Of a DNA stretch of 11,813 nucleotides, positions 7,298 through 11,813 are shown piece by piece. Origin of the DNA: an uncultured Chitinophagaceae bacterium (GTDB taxonomy: Bacteria > Bacteroidota > Bacteroidia > Chitinophagales > Chitinophagaceae); contig CALKVC010000076.1 of the NCBI GenBank assembly GCA_937996595.1, positions 1 through 11,813 on the forward strand, written 5' to 3'. The notes beneath the pieces were generated by a model, which saw only the letters and a list, made by a program, of their open reading frames with translations, searched no databases and had not been told where the DNA came from. The stretch's first letter is position 1, and each line of letters starts with the position of its first letter. Position numbers and translations under genes: made by a program.

Positions 7298-8449
7298 CTA
7301 CCAGTCAACCGCATACATGATATTGTTTTTCACCTGCGGGTATATCTTTTTAAACAGTTCGTTCAGGATCATTTCTTTTCTTGGTTGTGCAAAAATGCCG
7401 GCATTATTCACCAGTTCCCAGTCCTGGGCGCTTAATGCCCGGCTGTCGCCGCTGTATGTGGCGCTTTCCTGCTGCCAGCGGTAATCGTCCCGGAAATTGC
7501 GGTAACTGATATTTTTTCGGGTAGCCATGTCCGTGATAGTCACATCCATATCTGCCCTGGCGGTAAAACTGCTTCGGGTTACCCTGAGTATGGCGGTTAC
7601 GGTTTTATAAACCGGGTTTCCGGATGTGTCGGTGCCAATCTGAATCCGGTTACTGGCATTCCTGTTATAATGGTAGTTTGAGGGAAAGGGGATATCAATA
7701 TTGCGGATAAGCATATCTACGGTCCAGTCTGGCTGCACCTGGTCTCTTTTTGCTTCCCAGTCGGTATAAAAGCGGGCAGGATACCTGTCTTTGTTCATAC
7801 CGTTCAACTCCCGTACCAGCGATAACTGAAAATAATCATTCACATTACCATATCCGTAACTGCCCCAGTTGTTGTTTGAAAAAAAGGAATTATCCTGCAC
7901 CGGGTTTATCATTACATCCACTACGGCTTTGTCATATGCTTCATTGCTTTTTTGCTGCGCATCTTTAAAACCGGGGACCAGCTTGTTGGATTTATTAAAA
8001 TAGTTGTACGCTTTTTTTGCATTATCCCTGCCGTCCTTATCAAGAAAAACCAGTGCATTGTTGTAATAGTCATCTGCGGCGTTTTGCCTGCATTCATATA
8101 ACTGGCTGCTGAAGCTTTCGGGGTTTACCAGTTTAAAAGCGGCGGGGCTGTTTACAATGGCATCGTAAGCATCCTGCAGGTATTCATATTCTTTTATCAG
8201 TTTATCCCAGCGGGCCAGGTCACGGTCGTTTTTTAGCGAATTTATTTTAGCTAAACGGCTTGCTTTAATATTGGAATATAACAGCGGCACGGCTGCCGTT
8301 GCATCGGCATCGGCAGGCGTTTTATTCAATTTTTTAATGGCATCCTGCAGCGCTTTGTCTTCATCGCTGCGCTCCAGGTAATTTTTACTGCTGGCACAGG
8401 CCGACAGCAATACGGCCATCAGCAGGTATGAATAGAATAGTACTTTCAT
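7298..8449 (-). CDS. Uncharacterised outer-envelope lipoprotein with a TPR-like helical region
   Basis: The product begins with a lipoprotein signal peptide, and the lipobox LSAC places the lipidated cysteine at residue 18. Residues about 25-175 are charged and helical. The stretch 141-175 (AKKAYNYFNKSNKLVPGF and onward) looks like a tetratricopeptide repeat. Residues about 185-265 are rich in Asn, Tyr and Phe, followed by a probable beta region (280-320) and a C-terminal helix. I do not recognise a named family and no catalytic motif is visible. The start is well fixed by a perfect Shine-Dalgarno just upstream. A weak -7-like element AATCTTTG (minus strand, 8481-8474) could start transcription a few bases before that site; no matching -33 is seen. 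The gene is divergent from padR and has no partner in an operon. Role is probably structural or assembly-related in the envelope, which is inference. Confidence 0.85.
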   Translation of the reverse strand: MKVLFYSYLLMAVLLSACASSKNYLERSDEDKALQDAIKKLNKTPADADATAAVPLLYSNIKASRLAKINSLKNDRDLARWDKLIKEYEYLQDAYDAIVNSPAAFKLVNPESFSSQLYECRQNAADDYYNNALVFLDKDGRDNAKKAYNYFNKSNKLVPGFKDAQQKSNEAYDKAVVDVMINPVQDNSFFSNNNWGSYGYGNVNDYFQLSLVRELNGMNKDRYPARFYTDWEAKRDQVQPDWTVDMLIRNIDIPFPSNYHYNRNASNRIQIGTDTSGNPVYKTVTAILRVTRSSFTARADMDVTITDMATRKNISYRNFRDDYRWQQESATYSGDSRALSAQDWELVNNAGIFAQPRKEMILNELFKKIYPQVKNNIMYAVDW

Positions 8450-8453
8450 GGCG

Positions 8454-8461
8454 ACCTCCTT
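8454..8461 (-). promoter_or_regulatory. Perfect Shine-Dalgarno of the lipoprotein gene
   Basis: AAGGAGGT on the minus strand precedes ATG 8449 with a short spacer of about five bases. None of the other four main genes in the window has a comparable site, which is the usual state in Bacteroidota. It fixes the lipoprotein start. Confidence 0.8.
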
Positions 8462-8645
8462 TTTTTAATCCGACAAAGATTCCCGGCAAGGGTTATCCTG
8501 TTATTAACCAATAATTTACGACTTATCATTTATTTAACAATAAAAAGGGCTTCCCGGCTTGTTGAGAAGCATATAGTTAATACCGTTTAACCCTTCATTT
8601 TACCGTTCATCCAAAAATAAATAAAAAACAGTAAGAATAAAACGG

Positions 8646-8679
8646 CTGCTAAACCCTTGCCAGTACTCGCTTTTAGCAG
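8646..8679. repeat. Inverted repeat CTGCTAAA / TTTAGCAG
   Basis: CTGCTAAA (8646-8653) is perfectly complementary to TTTAGCAG (8672-8679) around an 18-base loop containing CAGTACT. No T run follows on either strand in the way an intrinsic terminator needs, so it may be a protein-binding site or a chance hairpin. Confidence 0.4.
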
Positions 8680-8730
8680 AAAATAGCCTATAGTTCACCA
8701 CCAACTACTTTAAAATAAATGGTATTATGT

Positions 8731-8761
8731 GTTGCATAGTACTAAAATAACACTATCTTTG
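8731..8761 (+). promoter_or_regulatory. Promoter of padR and probably of the PspC gene
   Basis: GTTG (8731-8734) followed by TATCTTTG (8754-8761) matches the Bacteroidota promoter TTG, about 19 bases, TAnnTTTG, with an exact -7 element. Transcription would start near 8768, leaving a leader of about 105 bases before padR. This is the best promoter match in the window. Confidence 0.65.
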
Positions 8762-8767
8762 TGTTAT
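8747..8767. promoter_or_regulatory. Candidate PadR operator on the padR promoter
   Basis: ATAACAC (8747-8753) and GTGTTAT (8761-8767) form a perfect 7-base inverted repeat with a 7-base spacer that is almost exactly the -7 element. A dimeric winged-helix repressor bound here would occlude the promoter. PadR proteins commonly repress their own genes at palindromes, so autoregulation is the natural reading, but binding is inferred. Confidence 0.45.
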
Positions 8768-8785
8768 CAAGGTGAAGATCAGGTT

Positions 8786-8848
8786 ATGGCAACTACGGTT
8801 CCGGAACAACAGAAGCCTTCAACCGCAATCAGCCCCTTGAAAGTATAG
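8786..8848 (+). CDS. Possible 20-residue leader peptide upstream of padR
   Basis: ATG 8786 opens a 20-codon frame (MATTVPEQQKPSTAISPLKV) inside the predicted padR leader, with AAGGTGA about ten bases before it as a weak ribosome site. It ends in GTATAG, 25 bases before the padR start. Its only support is position. It could be chance, and no homologue is known to me. Confidence 0.18.
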   Translation: MATTVPEQQKPSTAISPLKV

Positions 8849-8873
8849 CCATGAATTTTTAAAATACAAAGCC

Positions 8874-9203
8874 ATGAACATTGATAACACAGCAAGCCAG
8901 ATGCGCAAAGGGGTGCTTGAGTTTTGCATCTTGTCGGTGATAAAGCAGGGAGAAGCTTATCCCTCAGATATCATAGATAAAATGAAAGCCGCCAACCTCA
9001 ATATTTTTGAGGGAACACTGTATCCTTTGTTAACGCGGCTCAAAAACGCAGAGCTCCTTACTTATCGCTGGGTAGAAAGTAACAGTGGTCCGCCACGGAA
9101 ATACTTTGCACTTACCGAAAAAGGTGCCGAATTTTACAAGGAACTGGAAGCAACCTGGAATGAGTTGGCAAACGCAGTTCAGGCGCTTACATCACCCGGA
9201 TAG
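8874..9203 (+). CDS. PadR-family transcriptional regulator
   Basis: A 109-residue DNA-binding protein made of a winged helix-turn-helix and a short C-terminal dimerisation helix, the small PadR subfamily. Diagnostic segments are QMRKGVLEFCILSVI (helix 1, 9-23), the recognition helix around EGTLYPLLTRLKNAELL (46-62) and the wing GPPRKYFALTEKG (72-84). The start has no Shine-Dalgarno but fits the family N-terminus. It lies 161 bases upstream of the PspC-domain gene in the same direction with no terminator between, so the two are probably co-transcribed. A perfect inverted repeat overlaps its promoter, pointing to autorepression. In this regulator-effector pairing PadR is expected to control the PspC protein; the inducing signal cannot be seen. 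Confidence 0.93.
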   Translation: MNIDNTASQMRKGVLEFCILSVIKQGEAYPSDIIDKMKAANLNIFEGTLYPLLTRLKNAELLTYRWVESNSGPPRKYFALTEKGAEFYKELEATWNELANAVQALTSPG

Positions 9204-9258
9204 AATTATATCAACTTCAACAACCTGCCGGCAGGCAGCCATCATAAAAAGTATAGCC

Positions 9259-9318
9259 ATGCTTTTCTTGATTTCAACAGAAACTAACGAAACAAAAATT
9301 AAAGCCTTACAAGTATAG
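9259..9318 (+). CDS. Possible 19-residue ORF between padR and the PspC gene
   Basis: ATG 9259 opens a 19-codon frame (MLFLISTETNETKIKALQV) ending in GTATAG at 9318. Its start lies in AAAGTATAGCCATG, a 14-base string that also occurs at 8840-8853 in the padR leader. It has no Shine-Dalgarno and weak coding character. It is listed because of the repeated context, not because translation is likely. The rest of 9204-9364 is AT-rich spacer. Confidence 0.12.
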   Translation: MLFLISTETNETKIKALQV

Positions 9319-9364
9319 TCAGCCTGATAAACGGCTAAGGCAAAACAAAAACAATTATTACGCC

Positions 9365-11554
9365 ATGAAACAAGTAATAAACATCAACTTCCAGGGTAGG
9401 GTTGTACCGATAGAAGTTACCGCTTTTGATATATTGAAAAATTATACGGAAAGCCTTAACCGCTATTTTGCCCAGGAAGAAGGTAAAGAAGAAATCATTA
9501 ATGACATAGAAAGCCGCATCGGGGAATTGTTCCAGGAGCGACTGAAAGCCGGAGCCACCTGCATTTCTGATGAAGACATCAATGCCATCATTAAAAGCAT
9601 GGGCCGGCCCGAAGATTTTGAAACCGACCAGGCCACAGCCGATGCCGTTAATGAAAGTTATGCCCAGGCGAATGCAGGCCAGTCAGCATCACAGGGTACA
9701 TATGTTAAATCGAGCCGCTTATTCAGGGATGAAAACCATAAAGTGCTGGGCGGTGTTTGCAGCGGCCTTGCCAACTATTTCGGGTTAGATTCGCTGATCG
9801 TACGTATCATATTCATCGTATTATTCGGTGTATTGCTGATTCCTTACCTGGTGTTATGGATTGCCGTACCCAGTTCGGCTACCACCGAAATAGGCGGTGT
9901 ACGGAAAAAACTATACCGCGACAGCGACGATAAGATTATTGCCGGTGTAAGCAGCGGGCTGGCCAATTATTTTGGCATCAACCCGTGGATTCCGAGGATA
10001 TTGTTCCTGCTTCCATTCCTGTCTTTTGCCACCAACTGGGGCCATTGGGGCGATTTCCCAAGCTTTGTAAGGATTGGTTTCAGTCCGGGCTCATTGATCA
10101 TCTACATCATTTTATGGCTGGTATTGCCCGAAGCGGTTAGTACTGCCGAAAAGCTGGAAATGAAGGGCGAAAAAGTGGATATGAACTCTATCAAAAATTC
10201 TGTGGTAGAGGAATTGAAAGGGGTACAGGACAGGGCGCAGAAATTTGGAAAGGAAGCATCCGCAGTTGTGGGCGATAAGGCAAAAGTGCTGGGCGCAGAA
10301 GCGGGTAGCATTGCCAGGAGAAGCAGCCGTTCGTTTGGTGATATCATCGCATTGCTCTTTAAGATATTTGCCTATTTCATCCTGGGTTGCATCGGTTTCG
10401 CTTTTGTAGTGGCGCTGTTTTCGCTGGGTATATTCGCTATTGGCATCTTCCCGGTTAAAGATTTTGTGTTAACCGATGGCTGGCAAAATGCCTTTGCATG
10501 GGGCACACTTATTTTCTTTATCGCTGTTCCCATCATTGGCATCATCACCTGGCTTATACGCAGGATCACCAAAACCAAAACCAACAGGAAACTGATGCGG
10601 GTGTCGTTTTCAAGCCTGTGGCTGATAGGTGTATTTTGCTTTGTGGCATTGATTGTATCCGTTGCCAGGGATTTTAAATCGGGCAACACGCTGGCAGAAC
10701 AGGAAATTGTTCTTACCAACCCAACCGTTAATAAGCTGGAATTGACATCATCTGTTCCCAACCAGAAATTTTACAACAACCGCTGGTTCAGGATGGAACC
10801 TTTTGAAGGCCTGGATGAGGATACAGCCTTTGTAAAAAATGTTTCCATACATATCATGAAATCACCCAACGACAGCTTCCGGGTAACCATGATGAAAATG
10901 GTAAGGGGCAGCAAGAAAAGATATGCCGATACACTCGCTGCCATGATGAACTATAATGTACAGCAAAGCGATTCACTGCTCGTGGTGGATAAAGGGATCG
11001 CCATCACCCGGAAAGATAAGTTCCGTAACCAGCGCATCATCCTTACCGTGTATGTTCCTGTTGGCAAGCAGATACGGGTGAACCGTAATGTAGGCTGGGG
11101 CAATGACATTCACTTCGACGGGCCATTCAGCAACGACTGGAATGTAGATTTTGAAGATGTGGAAGAAGGCTGGGACAACAATGTTGATTATATCATGCAG
11201 GAAGACGGGCTGCATACCCTCGATGGCAAGCCGGTAGAAACCTGGAACCGCCCGCGTGGCAGGAGGACCATTGAAGTGAATGACGGTAAAACAAGGGTGC
11301 TGATAGATGAAAACGGAATAAACATAAATAACGACGGTGAAGATAATTACAGGTATAATGATAAAACACCGCTTACTATTCCGGATTCAGTAAAGATGAA
11401 GGTTGATTCGGAAAAACAGCGTGTGAAAGATTCGCTGGAAAAAGTAAAAGAAAAAATAGACAAGCAACTGGAAAAACTGGATGTGAATGGTAAACCCACC
11501 GCATTCATGTCACACAGCCTGCAGGCCTACAACCCGTTGCTCATACTTAATTAA
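9365..11554 (+). CDS. Tandem PspC-domain membrane protein with large extracytoplasmic C-terminal region
   Basis: A 729-residue inner-membrane protein. The N-terminal cytoplasmic domain (1-90, starting MKQVININFQGR and ending around MGRPEDFE) is a form often seen in Bacteroidota PspC proteins. It is followed by two PspC domains: 117-170 (LFRDENHKVLGGVCSGLANYFG then a membrane helix) and 181-256 (LYRDSDDKIIAGVSSGLANYFG then a hydrophobic pair with a WGHWGD insert). A polar, likely helical linker (258-320) leads to further membrane segments near 326-362, 376-397 and 414-434. Residues 435-729 would face the periplasm and hold beta-rich sequence and a charged coiled-coil-like stretch (675-705). 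PspC domains are known from the phage-shock envelope stress response, but no PspA or PspB is nearby. No Shine-Dalgarno is visible; the start fits the conserved N-terminus. It is probably the target of the upstream PadR. Confidence 0.9.
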   Translation: MKQVININFQGRVVPIEVTAFDILKNYTESLNRYFAQEEGKEEIINDIESRIGELFQERLKAGATCISDEDINAIIKSMGRPEDFETDQATADAVNESYAQANAGQSASQGTYVKSSRLFRDENHKVLGGVCSGLANYFGLDSLIVRIIFIVLFGVLLIPYLVLWIAVPSSATTEIGGVRKKLYRDSDDKIIAGVSSGLANYFGINPWIPRILFLLPFLSFATNWGHWGDFPSFVRIGFSPGSLIIYIILWLVLPEAVSTAEKLEMKGEKVDMNSIKNSVVEELKGVQDRAQKFGKEASAVVGDKAKVLGAEAGSIARRSSRSFGDIIALLFKIFAYFILGCIGFAFVVALFSLGIFAIGIFPVKDFVLTDGWQNAFAWGTLIFFIAVPIIGIITWLIRRITKTKTNRKLMRVSFSSLWLIGVFCFVALIVSVARDFKSGNTLAEQEIVLTNPTVNKLELTSSVPNQKFYNNRWFRMEPFEGLDEDTAFVKNVSIHIMKSPNDSFRVTMMKMVRGSKKRYADTLAAMMNYNVQQSDSLLVVDKGIAITRKDKFRNQRIILTVYVPVGKQIRVNRNVGWGNDIHFDGPFSNDWNVDFEDVEEGWDNNVDYIMQEDGLHTLDGKPVETWNRPRGRRTIEVNDGKTRVLIDENGININNDGEDNYRYNDKTPLTIPDSVKMKVDSEKQRVKDSLEKVKEKIDKQLEKLDVNGKPTAFMSHSLQAYNPLLILN

Positions 11555-11593
11555 AGAGGTTTCAATAGTTGAGTTGAAGTTGAAGCAAAAAAG

Positions 11594-11620
11594 ATCCTGC
11601 CGTAAAAAGCAGGATTTTTT
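11594..11620 (+). terminator. Intrinsic terminator of the padR-PspC unit
   Basis: ATCCTGC (11594-11600) pairs with GCAGGAT (11609-11615) over an 8-base loop and runs into TTTTTT, 40 bases after the PspC stop. This is the clearest rho-independent terminator in the window. The bases from 11621 to 11681 are AT-rich with no feature seen. Confidence 0.88.
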
Positions 11621-11681
11621 CATGATGTTTATGTAAATGTTACAGCGATATACAATTAAATCATCAAATACCATTTTTAAA

Positions 11682-11813
11682 AAATAACGTGTTGTGCAAT
11701 AAAAACTTCTAAAATTAGGATAGAGGTTGCATAATCAGTTTAAAGTATCTGCACTAAGAATAGAATTACTGCAGTTGATGCTACCGAAGAACTAATGTTG
11801 AACAAAGCTCCTT
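11682..11813 (+). repeat. Dispersed intergenic repeat, copy 3 (inverted, truncated by window end)
   Basis: The reverse complement of 11721-11813 aligns without gaps to 18-110. The invariant 20-base core is at 11776-11795, TGCAAC is at 11726-11731 (reverse), and AAATAACGT (11682-11690) pairs with ACGTTATTT of copy 1 at the same distance. This copy is more divergent than the other two, and the window stops just where its GC-rich hairpin would be expected. It lies 61 bases after the terminator of the PspC gene. Confidence 0.82.

Larger units (their letters stand above)
8450..8873. other. Divergent intergenic region between the lipoprotein gene and padR
   Basis: This AT-rich 424-base stretch holds the lipoprotein Shine-Dalgarno, an 8-base inverted repeat (8646-8679), the padR promoter with its overlapping inverted repeat (8731-8767) and a possible 20-codon leader frame (8786-8848). 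TACCGTT occurs twice (8581-8587 and again about 20 bases later). I see no full-length gene, tRNA or copy of the dispersed repeat in it. Confidence 0.7.

Noticed and set aside
8461..8500. Confident promoter for the lipoprotein gene
   Set aside because: Only a one-mismatch -7 element (minus strand 8481-8474) is visible and the nearest TTG-type element is 27 bases away, outside the usual spacing.

Overview
The window looks like chromosomal DNA from a Bacteroidota bacterium, probably close to the Chitinophagaceae. The supporting signs are a 1.5 kb-residue-scale secreted glycosidase with a C-terminal type IX secretion (Por/T9SS) sorting domain, promoters of the Bacteroidota type (TTG, about 19 bases, TAnnTTTG), mostly absent Shine-Dalgarno sequences, and a PadR regulator paired with a PspC-domain membrane protein. 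The family-level placement is inference from style, not from a marker gene.

Layout. Positions 1-301 hold a dispersed repeat and the leader of feoB. A 705-residue FeoB ferrous iron transporter (302-2419, +) converges, with only 38 bases between, on a very large extracellular GH13 alpha-amylase-family enzyme (minus strand, best start 6954, stop 2458). The amylase promoter lies at about 6971-7001 and overlaps the first codons of the longest reading frame, so the shorter start is preferred. Next come two strong inverted repeats and a second copy of the dispersed repeat (7095-7290), then an uncharacterised 383-residue lipoprotein (8449-7298, -) that has the only perfect Shine-Dalgarno in the window. 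A 424-base divergent intergenic region (8450-8873) carries a near-consensus promoter overlapped by an inverted repeat. It drives padR (8874-9203, +) and probably also the 729-residue PspC-domain membrane protein (9365-11554, +), which ends in a clear intrinsic terminator. The window closes with a third, inverted copy of the dispersed repeat.

How the genes relate. feoB, the amylase and the lipoprotein look like independent transcription units (iron uptake, extracellular starch degradation, unknown envelope function). padR and the PspC protein form a typical regulator-effector pair for an envelope-linked response, with probable autoregulation by PadR at the inverted repeat on its own promoter.

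The least explained element is the dispersed repeat of about 130-160 bp. It occurs three times, always between genes, with a 20-base core identical in all copies. It reads poorly as protein. In one orientation it resembles a small transcribed element ending in a hairpin. Both window ends fall inside copies of it, so the boundaries may be assembly breaks at a repeat.
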